From contig JANPCU010000361.1 of the NCBI GenBank assembly GCA_031431195.1, forward strand, positions 65,160 through 129,159: 64,000 nt of DNA, written 5' to 3'. Source of the stretch: TH-plancto1 sp031431195. Its GTDB lineage: Bacteria; Planctomycetota; Planctomycetia; Planctomycetales; Planctomycetaceae. Below are positions 1-10,366 of the stretch, piece by piece. The notes beneath the pieces are model-generated. The model saw only the letters and a program-made list of their open reading frames with translations, was not told where the DNA came from and searched no databases. Both the position numbers and the translations under genes were made by a program. Position 1 is the first letter of the stretch. Each line of letters starts with the position of its first letter.

Positions 1-1461
<1,461 letters not shown>

Positions 1462-1740
1462 TGGGGACGAATGCGGAGGAGTAATCTTCTCGATACCAGC
1501 AGAACGTAGGCTGGTCGGCTGGGGATCGAGTAGAGTTCGATAGTACAACGGTCGAAACAGCCATATCGTTGCCTCCGAGTAACGCGAGATGGAATGCACA
1601 CCAGCGATTGCAGGGCCATTCAGTATGAAGCAGGAAGGCCACTCCTCGGTCGTTCCATTCCGGGGACTTCCCCACGATTCGTGGGCACGGGACAGGAGTT
1701 CTGCTCTGACCACATTTGAAAAGCGACGACTCGAATTCCT

Positions 1741-4017
1741 TCAGCGATTCTTGGCTGCCAGAGAATCGTGGCGAGGAGGTGACTCGTTCTCTGCCAGAAA
1801 CTCGATCTGGCCACTGACGACATCGTACATAGCTCCGACGACAGCGATGCGCCCCTCGTCCGCCAAGCGGCGCAAGGTCTGACTTTGATTGAGCAACTGC
1901 TCGACCGAATATAACACATTGCGTCGAGCCACCTCGTCGACGAACTCGTCCCGCCGTGACTCCGGCATCTCGGGAAGCGTGCGGCACTGGGTCGGATCGA
2001 TCGAAGCCTGGATATCCTGGACGATGGAGTCCAGGTGCTGGCACCCGGTCGCTTGGCTGGCACTTTCCTCGGTGCAGGAGAACTTCACGGCGGCGTTGAC
2101 CGCCCCGCAACGAGTGTGACCCAGGACCAGAATCAGCTTCGAGCCCACGACCGCGCAGGCGTACTCCGCACTGCCCAGCACTTTGGCGCTGGTGACATTG
2201 CCCGCGATTCGGATACTGAAAATGTCGCCGACTCCGAGGTCGAAGATCAACTCGGTCGGGGCTCGGGAATCAATACAACTCAGGATGACAGCCAGCGGAT
2301 GTTGCCCGTCCGCTGTGGCGTCGACTTGTCGACTCAGATCGCGTGACAATCGCTGGCCGGTGCGAAACCGCTGGTGCCCTTCCTTGAGAATCTCCAGCAC
2401 TTGACCCGGTGTCAGCGAATTCAGAATCTCGCGCGTGGAGTAGTCGATGTATTGTGTCTGGTCCCGCAACTGAGGATACCGCTTCTGAAAACCCGACAGG
2501 CTGACTTTGACCCCTCGTGCGGGTGCGGAGAGTTCGATATATTCCATCAACAGGTCGAGGACATCGGGGTCAATGTAGTCCGTCGCCCGCGCATCGATCA
2601 TGACATGCCCACCGCGAGGAACGTCATTCAACGTCTGATCAAGTGCGGCCCGGTTCAGAAAGCTGACCTGATTGGCCAGTTCAATCCGGACGACCTCGCC
2701 CCCGAGATGTTTTTCCATAATCCGGCGAATGGGCTGGCGAGTGTTGCTCCATAGAATGAAACTGATGCTAACCGCCAGACCAATCAAGATTCCGATCAAC
2801 AGGTCTGTGAACACAATCGCGATGACGGTCACCGCAAAGGGAATGAACTGATTTCGTCCGGCACTCCACATTCGTTTGACTAGTTCAGGACTGGCCAGTT
2901 TGATTCCGGTCATCAAGAGAATCGCCGCCAAGCAGGAGAGTGGGATCATGTTCATCCAGCGTGACAACCAAGTCACGCTGACGAGCAGCAACACTCCATG
3001 AATAATCGCCGATAGCTTCGACTGTGCCCCCGCGTTGATGTTGACCGAGCTGCGCACGATGACTGAGGTGACGGGCAACCCTCCGATCATGCCGGAGACT
3101 ACGTTTCCGATCCCTTGTGCGATCAGTTCGCGATTCGGTCGCGAGTTCCTTTGGCGCGGATCGAGTTTGTCCGTCGCCTCCAGATTCAGCAGCGTTTCGA
3201 GCGACGCCACAGCTGCCATTGTCAGCGCCGCCAGATAGACATCAGGACGCGAGAGGAGAGACGTATCGGGGCTTCGCAGAGATCCCAGCAGGTCGCCCAG
3301 ACTGTGCAAGAGCGGGAGCTGCACCAGATGGCTCGGGCCGATCCGCCAATTTCCGCCGAGCGTTTCCAACCACCGAGCCAGGATCACTCCCAGCACAACC
3401 ACCAGCAAGGGAGCCGGAAGCGCCGAATTCTTCAACACCTTGACCCGCGACCACACGACCAGCACAGCAATTGAGAGGAGGCCAATCATCGCCGCCGAGG
3501 GATTGATATCGGACAGCGTTTGGAACAGTTCGGAAAACGTGTTCTCGTGGTCAGGTTGCGAAAAGGACATATCCCCTTCCGGGTCGGCGTCATGCCCGAA
3601 GACGTGCGGAAGTTGCTTGAGGATCAGAATGACTCCGATCGCCGCCATTAACCCCTTAATGACAGCCGACGGAATAAACCCGGCCACAAAGCCCGCCCGT
3701 GACACTCCCAGGACAATTTGGATCAGCCCGGACAACACCACAGCGGTCAGAAACGCCTCGAACGAACCGAGCGAGAGAATTTGCGCCGTGACGACAGCCG
3801 TCAATCCAGCTGCGGGACCGCTGACGCTGGTGTGAGACCCACTGATAATTCCGACCATTATCCCGCCGACGATCCCGGCGAGAATCCCCGAGAGCAGCGG
3901 AGCCCCCGAAGCCAGCGCCACCCCCAGGCACAGCGGCAGTGCGACCAGAAAGACGACCAGACCCGCGGCCAGGTCCTTCGTGATCGTGGATCGGGAAAAG
4001 ACCTGGGTATGAGGCAC
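1741..4017 (-). CDS. SulP-family anion transporter fused to beta-carbonic anhydrase
   Basis: A 758-residue protein. Residues about 10-420 form the SulP membrane domain with many hydrophobic helices (for example LAAGLVVFLVALPLCLGVAL near the N-terminus). A STAS-like segment follows at about 430-540 (FLNRAALDQTL, MIDARATDYID). The last 200 or so residues are a beta-carbonic anhydrase with zinc-ligand motifs SCIDSR and GHTRCGA. SulP proteins with attached carbonic anhydrases are thought to couple bicarbonate transport to CO2 hydration. It lies convergent with pyruvate carboxylase, a bicarbonate consumer, which may be coincidence. The substrate (bicarbonate or sulfate) is inferred only from the fusion. 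Confidence 0.92.
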   Translation of the reverse strand: MPHTQVFSRSTITKDLAAGLVVFLVALPLCLGVALASGAPLLSGILAGIVGGIMVGIISGSHTSVSGPAAGLTAVVTAQILSLGSFEAFLTAVVLSGLIQIVLGVSRAGFVAGFIPSAVIKGLMAAIGVILILKQLPHVFGHDADPEGDMSFSQPDHENTFSELFQTLSDINPSAAMIGLLSIAVLVVWSRVKVLKNSALPAPLLVVVLGVILARWLETLGGNWRIGPSHLVQLPLLHSLGDLLGSLRSPDTSLLSRPDVYLAALTMAAVASLETLLNLEATDKLDPRQRNSRPNRELIAQGIGNVVSGMIGGLPVTSVIVRSSVNINAGAQSKLSAIIHGVLLLVSVTWLSRWMNMIPLSCLAAILLMTGIKLASPELVKRMWSAGRNQFIPFAVTVIAIVFTDLLIGILIGLAVSISFILWSNTRQPIRRIMEKHLGGEVVRIELANQVSFLNRAALDQTLNDVPRGGHVMIDARATDYIDPDVLDLLMEYIELSAPARGVKVSLSGFQKRYPQLRDQTQYIDYSTREILNSLTPGQVLEILKEGHQRFRTGQRLSRDLSRQVDATADGQHPLAVILSCIDSRAPTELIFDLGVGDIFSIRIAGNVTSAKVLGSAEYACAVVGSKLILVLGHTRCGAVNAAVKFSCTEESASQATGCQHLDSIVQDIQASIDPTQCRTLPEMPESRRDEFVDEVARRNVLYSVEQLLNQSQTLRRLADEGRIAVVGAMYDVVSGQIEFLAENESPPRHDSLAAKNR

Positions 4018-4238
4018 TTCGGCTGTCCTTGGCTCAGGCGACCGTGGCTCCGTGAGAATCGCCCATTGATCCGGGAGCTGTGGTGACTCAAATCCTAACG
4101 ACTTGGCAATCGCACCGCGCCTCCGTGATCGCAGAAGGCCACACGGCTTTCCGGGCCACCCGAATTGGACAGCGCCACTTTTCAGACGCGGAGGGTGGCG
4201 GGGTCAGGAGGCTCGGCGGAGACGTTCCAGTCCTTCAG

Positions 4239-5807
4239 CTACTCCTCGACCTGTAATACGATCCGGCCGGCTCGGGAGACAACATCGAAGCCGGGGGACC
4301 GTTTCTCGTTATCGAGGGCAGCTTGCGGACGCTCGAAGGCTTGCATCATTCCACCGGGGGCTTCGTGCTGACGCGGTGTGATCATGCCGTTCCAGCTGTG
4401 TTTCCCCGTCGAAAAGGAAACGTCCTCGAGTACCTCCCGGTTCACGTTCACACGGACCTCGCCCACTTGCGTATAGAGTGCCCACGGAGTCAGGCTCAGG
4501 ACCGGCTGCGGCATTTGCAGACGGATTGTTCCCGACTCCGAAACGATGCGGTGCGATCCTTCGCGGTCGATGCCGTCCGTCAGCTCGACGAGCGTGGGAC
4601 CATAGCGGTTCTCGATGTCCAGCGTTCCCGTGATGTCGGCGATCTTCAGTCGGGTATGCAGATAGCGAGTGGTCAGGCTGCCTTTGACTCCGCGAATAGA
4701 GGTCTCGCTCGACAGATCCCGAGTCATTCGCCGAATTCCATCAGCGTGATGGGTACTGCCGTCCCGCATCATGTGGGTGCCATCGAGAGTGACCGTCCCC
4801 TCCATCTGGGTGATCGATTGCAGCGGCACGCCATACGACGCAAAGTCGCCCTTGACGCCAGCCACCGTGAAGGTGCCGTTGTAATCCCGGTCAGTCGACT
4901 CTGCGGTCGTCAGCAGCAGCGACCCCGCGTAATTCTCGACATGCACTCCGACCTGACACCCCAGGACCGCCGCGATGGCCTGCCGAGGGAGTTGCACGGT
5001 CAGCTCCGCCCGGCGGTCCCACTCACCCCCGGACGATCCGGTGCCGCCCTCGGATTCCAGATTGATCGAGATCCAGGTCCGCTCGCCGTTGTCGAGTCCC
5101 CGCACTCGCAAGATGTGGGCTGGTTTTCCTTGAAACTCGTGGTACTTCGCCCGGGCGTCGGTAATCTCCTGCTCAAAGTTCAATCGCCAGGCCCGCTGCT
5201 TCTCGGTCGCTTTCTGGCCCTCTTCCGAGGCGAAGAACCCGTCAGTCCTCGCCTTCCGCTCGGCCTCCGTCTCACCCACCAATTCGCTGGGCACTGTCAG
5301 TTCATGCTCCACCAACAACTTCGCAAACTCCGCAGCGGGGGGTGGCCCTTTGGCGATGATCGACTTCTTGAGCACACAACGAATCCCCGGTCCGTCCCAG
5401 CTCTCCAAACGAATTTGGTCGGCCACGATGATCACTCGCGGCTCCTGCGCGAGGTCAAACTCATACGTATCGGTCTGCTCGAAAATCTTGACGGGAGAGA
5501 CGAATTTCTCGGCCATCTCGATTTCGGCCCGCAACAGATCGAGTGACTTCGCGAGCTGATCAAGCTCGCTCACAGCGTTGGCCGTATCGGAATCGTCCGT
5601 GTCGAGAGATTCGCGGAGTTTGTCGACTCGCGAGGTCAGCTCCTCGTACTCCCCAGACAGTGTGTTCGGGATGAAGTAGGCCCCCCCGAAGCTGTGCCGA
5701 AACAGGGTATGATTCGGCGGAGCCTTCGCGGACTCCTCATCGGGTTCGTCGGAGTAGGCCCACGGGGTGGTGAGAGCCAGGAGGGTGAGGATGAGTAGAG
5801 CTCGCAT
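4239..5807 (-). CDS. Secreted protein of unknown function, downstream of sigma/anti-sigma pair
   Basis: 522 residues with a clear signal peptide (MRALLILTLLALTTPWAYSD). A short coiled stretch follows (about residues 50-100), then a long region rich in regular beta-type segments such as SIRGVKGSLTTRYLHTRLKI and GTLDIENRYGPT, reminiscent of repetitive beta-solenoid surface proteins of the DUF4097 kind. That resemblance is an impression, not a match. It is the last of three minus-strand genes after an ECF sigma factor and its membrane partner, with 178 bases of repeat-containing sequence before it, so it may be a target of that sigma factor. No catalytic motif was recognised. Confidence 0.8.
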   Translation of the reverse strand: MRALLILTLLALTTPWAYSDEPDEESAKAPPNHTLFRHSFGGAYFIPNTLSGEYEELTSRVDKLRESLDTDDSDTANAVSELDQLAKSLDLLRAEIEMAEKFVSPVKIFEQTDTYEFDLAQEPRVIIVADQIRLESWDGPGIRCVLKKSIIAKGPPPAAEFAKLLVEHELTVPSELVGETEAERKARTDGFFASEEGQKATEKQRAWRLNFEQEITDARAKYHEFQGKPAHILRVRGLDNGERTWISINLESEGGTGSSGGEWDRRAELTVQLPRQAIAAVLGCQVGVHVENYAGSLLLTTAESTDRDYNGTFTVAGVKGDFASYGVPLQSITQMEGTVTLDGTHMMRDGSTHHADGIRRMTRDLSSETSIRGVKGSLTTRYLHTRLKIADITGTLDIENRYGPTLVELTDGIDREGSHRIVSESGTIRLQMPQPVLSLTPWALYTQVGEVRVNVNREVLEDVSFSTGKHSWNGMITPRQHEAPGGMMQAFERPQAALDNEKRSPGFDVVSRAGRIVLQVEE

Positions 5808-5985
5808 GTCAGGTTCCAGTGAGGTTCGAGGGTGAAGTGTAGATTGCGGCTTTGTCGCCTTTTTCTCCGAAATGGACGTCCTTTTTCGGAGGAAAAGGCG
5901 GCACAGTCAGTGCCATGCGGCTAGCGCCGGGCCTCTCACCACTCGATGAATCAGCCCTCCCGAGCATGACGGTGATCACTCAGGT
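5808..5985. repeat. Inverted repeat and partial copy of a dispersed palindrome
   Basis: Between two minus-strand genes. Near 5853-5900 a pyrimidine-rich arm (tcgcctttttctccga) faces its near-complement (tcggaggaaaaggcg) across about 20 bases. At about 5914-5940 there is a half copy (cggctagcgccgggcc) of the palindrome seen complete at 11377-11488. Related 'cgcctttttctc' sequence recurs near 11499-11515 and inside bioD near 62780. It may act as a hairpin in the transcript, but it looks more like dispersed repeat DNA. Confidence 0.6.
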
Positions 5986-6510
5986 CTACCGGGCTGCCGT
6001 GACCATGCGCTGCAGTTGTCCGGCCAGTTCCTCAGTGCGGTTGCGGAGTTCACCGGTTCGCAGACCTTCTCTTAAATCGCGAAGCTCGGACCGCAAGCGA
6101 GCAAGTTCGAGAGGAGGCTGCGGAAGCGCTGATGACTCGAACTCACCCTGCCGGATTTCGGATCTGTGAATGAGCCCCGGCGGTGGTGAGGACAGTTCCA
6201 CCAAGGCGATGTCTGGCGGCAGAGTGGGACTGACGGTCTCACCCCTCGCGTTCTCCTCGTGTTGTTCATCGAGCTTCTGGACGATTGGTTCTTGTTTCCC
6301 CGGTCCACGACTCCGTAGCGTCAGACCAGCCATCAAGATCGCCACCACGGCCAACACAGCTGCCAGAACGCGGACTCTCCGCGTTCGAAGCATGGGGGGG
6401 GCCACTCGCGCGGGAATCTCAATGGTGGGACACTCGGGGACCGGGATCGCGCGCCATGCTGCCATCGCCTGATCCAGACGTTCGTCGTCGTTGAGGCTGG
6501 GTGGTGTCAT
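5986..6510 (-). CDS. Single-pass membrane protein, probable anti-sigma factor
   Basis: 174 residues. A cytoplasmic N-terminus of about 45 residues is followed by one transmembrane helix (VLAAVLAVVAILMAGLTL, about residues 48-65) and a charged, coiled-coil-prone C-terminal region (residues 120-170). Its ATG overlaps the stop codon of the upstream ECF sigma gene as ATGA, a usual sign of translational coupling. Position, size and topology fit a membrane anti-sigma factor holding the sigma factor at the membrane, but no zinc-binding anti-sigma (ZAS) motif is visible, so the assignment rests on context. Confidence 0.72.
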   Translation of the reverse strand: MTPPSLNDDERLDQAMAAWRAIPVPECPTIEIPARVAPPMLRTRRVRVLAAVLAVVAILMAGLTLRSRGPGKQEPIVQKLDEQHEENARGETVSPTLPPDIALVELSSPPPGLIHRSEIRQGEFESSALPQPPLELARLRSELRDLREGLRTGELRNRTEELAGQLQRMVTAAR

Positions 6511-7007
6511 TGAATTGGTTCCTCCCCTTCGACTAGGGGACGCAGGCTCAGTTTGAGTTGCTGCCGAGCCCGATGAATCAGCATCCCCACCGCGTTCGGA
6601 GTGATCTGCAGCTGCTCGGCAATCTGCTCGTAGGTCATCTGTTCGGCACTCGACATCCAGAACGCAGCTGCCTGAGAATCGGGCAGGCGGGCCAGCTCCC
6701 GGCGAATGATTTCAATCGTCTCGTGAAGTTCGACTGGGTCGACTGGATCGGGTCCAGACGGCTCAGCACCCATCGCTTGTGTCGCATTCCGTCTCCGCTT
6801 TCGCAACGCATCGATGGCCCGCCTGGTGGCCAGCCAGCGTAGAAATCCTCCCCAGTTCCGCACCTCTGCCGATTGCGGGGAACGGATCGCCTCCAGGAAG
6901 ACCTCCTGCAAGCAATCGCGGGCATCCTCATGGTGCGCAAGAATCCGATAAGCTACAGCCCACACAGCTGGCCCATACTCTTTTCGAATCTGCTCCCAGT
7001 CGGTCAT
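6507..7007 (-). CDS. ECF-type RNA polymerase sigma factor
   Basis: 166 residues, the usual ECF length. Region 2 is seen in DARDCLQEVFLEAIR and the following tryptophan-rich WGGFLRWLATRRAIDALRKR. Region 4 is seen in LPDSQAAAFWMSSAEQMTYEQ followed by a helix-turn-helix (IAEQLQITPNAVGMLIHRAR). It should direct RNA polymerase to a small regulon, probably controlled by the adjoining membrane protein. First gene of a three-gene minus-strand set; the 508-base stretch upstream separates it from a divergent gene pair. Confidence 0.93.
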   Translation of the reverse strand: MTDWEQIRKEYGPAVWAVAYRILAHHEDARDCLQEVFLEAIRSPQSAEVRNWGGFLRWLATRRAIDALRKRRRNATQAMGAEPSGPDPVDPVELHETIEIIRRELARLPDSQAAAFWMSSAEQMTYEQIAEQLQITPNAVGMLIHRARQQLKLSLRPLVEGEEPIQ

Positions 7008-7515
7008 CCCTGGTATGTACTCCCTGTCCCATGGATCTGACGAGCACTGCGGCCAAAGTATTTCTCGGTAAGTCTGTCAGAATTCTCAGTTCTGCAAGTG
7101 AGTGATGACTCGGAATCGTGGAGGTCCGATTTCGTGAGTGCGTCAGGTTGGAATGCCAGTCGAGTCACTCACCACTGAGGCACGGAGAAATCCAGACGTT
7201 CATCAGGGGATGCGTGCCTCCCTAATCAGTCGTTTTGGCAGGATTCACTGGAGGGATTCCGCCTTTGGCACAGCGGATCTGCATCCCGAACATCCTCTTC
7301 ACCCGGTCGATTCCGACTTGACCACGGGTGATGCCCGTGGCTGTCCATCGTGAGAATTCCCACTCCGCGCCACTGAGGTGTGTTTTGTACCGCAGGCACC
7401 TGGCCTCATCACGATCACGGGTTCGTTGTTCACCGCACCCCGCTGGCGTACAGTGATACCTATTCGCGAATCTCGCAAACTTCGACTGGTCCACCGTCAC
7501 CCAGGATCTCCCCGG
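7008..7515. other. Gene-free divergent region
   Basis: About 500 bases between divergent genes, without a convincing coding frame. It should hold the promoter of the sigma factor on the minus strand and of the small membrane protein on the plus strand. A short perfect hairpin (ccacgggtgatgcccgtgg) lies at about 7321-7340. A weak sigma-70-like pair (TTGTTC, 17 bases, TACAGT) is visible around 7428-7456 on the plus strand, but it is poor enough to be chance. Confidence 0.4.
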
Positions 7516-7692
7516 ATGTCCGACTTTCGCAATCTGTTGGGCATGTTTCTTCAGCTGGTGGCGCTGACGTTTTTGCCGGTGTTGATCCTCTGGCAGTTGA
7601 ACTTCGGATTCAACCTGCTGTGGATGCCGGGGCTGACGCTGGCGGGTGTGGCAGTGTTTGTGGTGGGCCACAAATTGCGAGATCGCGTGTAG
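7516..7692 (+). CDS. Small two-helix membrane protein
   Basis: 58 residues beginning MSDFRNLLGMFLQ. Two hydrophobic helices (about residues 8-25 and 30-50) are followed by a basic tail (GHKLRDRV). A longer frame reading from 7378 is open, but its first 46 residues look non-coding and the methionine at 7516 gives a typical short membrane protein. It ends 15 bases before the propeller protein gene and is probably co-transcribed with it. Function unknown. Confidence 0.65.
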   Translation: MSDFRNLLGMFLQLVALTFLPVLILWQLNFGFNLLWMPGLTLAGVAVFVVGHKLRDRV

Positions 7693-7707
7693 TCCGGGAG
7701 TACTCGC

Positions 7708-9669
7708 ATGAGGCGTTTTCTCACGAATCTGATGCTGCTCATGGCCGTGATCACGTCGTGTCGTCTGCGCGCTGCCGATGAGATCTCGGGCGAACTCGTC
7801 GGACTGAATGTCTCACTGGCTGCCGAGAAGCAGTTGGTCGTGCATGACCAGTTAGTGACAGCCGAAGAGTGGGCCGGTGCCCTTGATGTCCTGGACCGTC
7901 TCAAAGTGGACGGTGAGGATGTTTTGGTGAAGGTCGCACCGGGTCGGTACATCGGCCTTCCCGTCGCCATTCAGCAGAGGCTCTGCCGTCTTCCGGCTGC
8001 GGGACGAGAGGCTTACCAGAAGCGTGGAGACGCGGTCGCGCTGTCCGTACTTCATCGTGCTCGCCAAAGTCACGACGAGGCCGCCCTCTGGCGAATCCTC
8101 GACGAATCAAGCGCCACAGCAGCGGCCCCCCAAGCCGCACAAGATCTCGCTGGGCACGCGGTGATGCGAGGTGATTTCGAATTGGCCATGCGCCTCTGGG
8201 GACGGCTCGTCGAGTCGAACGACCTTACCCTCGGGGTCTTCCCGCCCCCCATGACGCCTCTGCCAACGGTCGAGAGCCGAATGTCGCGGACCGCACTCAT
8301 CAAGTCGGTCGTCGCTCGACAGGCTGTCGGAGCCCCGCTGAGTCGCGCAGAGATGACGGCGATCGGTGACGAAGAGGCCGCTGCCTGGACACTCGGAGGA
8401 CGCAACTTGCGTGACCTTCTGAGTGCCACAGAGTCCCCGCATCAACCCACCACATCGCTCGGGACGCTCAGTTGGACAGCTCGGGCCACCGCCAATTGTC
8501 CACTGCCGGAACACCAGACTCCATTGTCGGTCCAGTCGTGTCGCGGCGGACTGGTGTGGCTCAACAACGGGCAACAGGTCCGAGCGCTGAACGTAGAAAC
8601 CGGTGAGCCGTTCTGGGCGAGTGGCTCCCCGGAGGATGTCGGGGTTGTGTTCGACGACCCGCTGGTGGACGACGACTTGAATCGAGACTTCCCCTGCCGG
8701 ATCGCTGGGGGAATCTGTTCGAGCGACCGCTACTTTGGAGTATTGGGCGACTCGCCGCGCTGGAGGCCGCGTCCGGGTTTGGTCCCACTTTCTGGATCAC
8801 TCATCGCGCTGGACATCGCTCAAGGACAAGGCCGCGTGCTGTGGCGTGTCGAGTCGCGCAGCCTGCCGGAACCGGAGTGGCAATTCCACGGTCAGCCGTC
8901 TCTCTCTCCGGGAGCGTGGCCGAGCGAGGCGCTGGTCATCGTGCCGCTGTGTCGGCCTGCACCGCAGGTCGAACTTGCCCTCGCTGCCTTCGCGCAGGAC
9001 GACGGTCATCTGGTCTGGTGGACTCGTTGTGGCACATGCGCCGCGGAGCCAGGGCAACCCCTGCCCGAGACACAACAGCTGTCATGTGCCGGACTGGTCG
9101 TGGCCCGGACTCTCTCGGGTGTGGTGGTGGCACTCGATGCTCGCCGGGGCCAGATCCAGTGGGCTTCCACATCCATGGTCGACTCGCCACCCGCTCAGCA
9201 GGGATCGTTCGCCCCGTTGATCGCTGCTCGCGCGGGAGTCCTCATCGTGGCTGACCCCCTCCAATCCCAAGTGGCTGGGTTCTCACTGGATAGCGGCGAA
9301 CGGCTGTGGCAGATGCTGCTTCCATTTCCAGTGCAGGGGGTCGTCTGCCCTCGTCACGGACCGGTGCTGATCGCCGGAACTCGGCTGCGCGCGGTGTCGC
9401 TGCGGCAGGGGACTCCGTTGTGGGAACACGGGTCGGATGACTTGGCGGCAGCGGGGACGGGAGTGCCTGTGATCGACGGGACGAACGCCGTCTGGCCGAC
9501 TCGCTCCGCGATTTGGGGGTTGGACCTCGACCGGGGAGCGATACAATTCCAGAGAATCTTGTCCTCCGGCCCCAACGCCGTCCCGATGCAGCTGGTGCGT
9601 GCCGATTCACACTGGTGTCTGTCGTGGCCGGATGCTGTGATGTGTCTGAAGCAGGTTCCGTGGGAGTAG
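7708..9669 (+). CDS. Secreted PQQ-type beta-propeller protein
   Basis: 653 residues with an N-terminal signal sequence (FLTNLMLLMAVITSCRLRAA). After a helical region (residues about 60-240) there are repeated propeller blades with the usual signature of a hydrophobic strand, then 'ALD...G...W', as in VVALDARRGQIQWAS, VNVETG-like RALNVETGEPFW and SLDSGERLWQM. Such WD/PQQ-like proteins are plentiful in planctomycetes and usually act as periplasmic interaction scaffolds; no enzyme active site is recognised. A good ribosome binding site (gggag) precedes the ATG. Confidence 0.85.
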   Translation: MRRFLTNLMLLMAVITSCRLRAADEISGELVGLNVSLAAEKQLVVHDQLVTAEEWAGALDVLDRLKVDGEDVLVKVAPGRYIGLPVAIQQRLCRLPAAGREAYQKRGDAVALSVLHRARQSHDEAALWRILDESSATAAAPQAAQDLAGHAVMRGDFELAMRLWGRLVESNDLTLGVFPPPMTPLPTVESRMSRTALIKSVVARQAVGAPLSRAEMTAIGDEEAAAWTLGGRNLRDLLSATESPHQPTTSLGTLSWTARATANCPLPEHQTPLSVQSCRGGLVWLNNGQQVRALNVETGEPFWASGSPEDVGVVFDDPLVDDDLNRDFPCRIAGGICSSDRYFGVLGDSPRWRPRPGLVPLSGSLIALDIAQGQGRVLWRVESRSLPEPEWQFHGQPSLSPGAWPSEALVIVPLCRPAPQVELALAAFAQDDGHLVWWTRCGTCAAEPGQPLPETQQLSCAGLVVARTLSGVVVALDARRGQIQWASTSMVDSPPAQQGSFAPLIAARAGVLIVADPLQSQVAGFSLDSGERLWQMLLPFPVQGVVCPRHGPVLIAGTRLRAVSLRQGTPLWEHGSDDLAAAGTGVPVIDGTNAVWPTRSAIWGLDLDRGAIQFQRILSSGPNAVPMQLVRADSHWCLSWPDAVMCLKQVPWE

Positions 9670-9670
9670 C

Positions 9671-9690
9671 AGAAGTCGTCAGACTTCTTC
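9671..9690. repeat. Short hairpin after propeller gene
   Basis: agaagtcgtcagacttct forms a stem of about 7 base pairs directly after the stop codon. It could be a weak terminator but lacks a T-run; it may be a REP-like unit. Confidence 0.35.
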
Positions 9691-9732
9691 CCGCGCCGTG
9701 ACGAGTTCGGCGATTTTAAGAAGCGTCTCCTC

Positions 9733-10347
9733 ATGCCCTTCGATCCACCCTTCGACCCACGGATCACCGCTCCCATCCCGGCACGACACGCGGGGAATCA
9801 GAGCCAGCTGGCCGTGCAGTTTGTCGGGTTGACTCTGTTCATCGTGGGGACAGCGCTTGTTGGGGCTTGGATCTTGATGCAGGTCTTCGGCAGGAATCCC
9901 AAGGCGTCTCCCTGGACGATGGTGTTTCACCCCGCGTTTGCATTCAGCAGCCTTCTGCTGGTTCAAGGCAGCTATTGTCTTGGGAAGGCACTCGCGTCAG
10001 TGAAGCAGGAACGACAAGCGGAATTTCGGGCGTGGCTGGTGCGCGGGTTGGCAGCGGGCGGACTGTTCGTCGCCGTGCAGAGCTACGCACTGTGGGCGAT
10101 CAGTCCGTCGGAACGGGGGGCCAGTGCCACCTCGCTGGGAGTCCGGCCGTTCATCATGCTGCTGTGCATGCTGCATGTGCTGCATTTCCTGGTTGCGATC
10201 ATGAGCCTGTCGTATGTGACGGTGCAAGCGAATGCCGAGAAGTATGACCACGAATACCACTGGGGGGTGACGGTCTGCGCCAGCTTATGGCACTTCCTCG
10301 GCGTCGTCTGGATTGGCGTGCTAGCCGTGATCGCGATCGCGTTATGA
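9733..10347 (+). CDS. Heme-copper oxidase subunit III-like membrane protein
   Basis: 204 residues with about five transmembrane helices. The C-terminal half carries the subunit III pattern: LLCMLHVLHFLVAIMSL, then HEYHWGVTVCASLWHFLGVV, matching the family's conserved 'H..H.....' helix and 'YWHFvdvvW' end. Subunit III stabilises the catalytic core of cytochrome c or quinol oxidase. No subunit I, II or assembly gene is nearby, so this is either a dispersed subunit or a stand-alone relative. Confidence 0.78.
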   Translation: MPFDPPFDPRITAPIPARHAGNQSQLAVQFVGLTLFIVGTALVGAWILMQVFGRNPKASPWTMVFHPAFAFSSLLLVQGSYCLGKALASVKQERQAEFRAWLVRGLAAGGLFVAVQSYALWAISPSERGASATSLGVRPFIMLLCMLHVLHFLVAIMSLSYVTVQANAEKYDHEYHWGVTVCASLWHFLGVVWIGVLAVIAIAL

Positions 10348-10366
10348 GGCCAGACTGACGCGGAGG

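Noticed and set aside
4323..5546. A 407-codon plus-strand open frame antisense to the secreted protein at 4239-5807
   Set aside because: The minus-strand protein has a signal peptide and sensible context; the plus-strand translation is Arg/His-rich without features.
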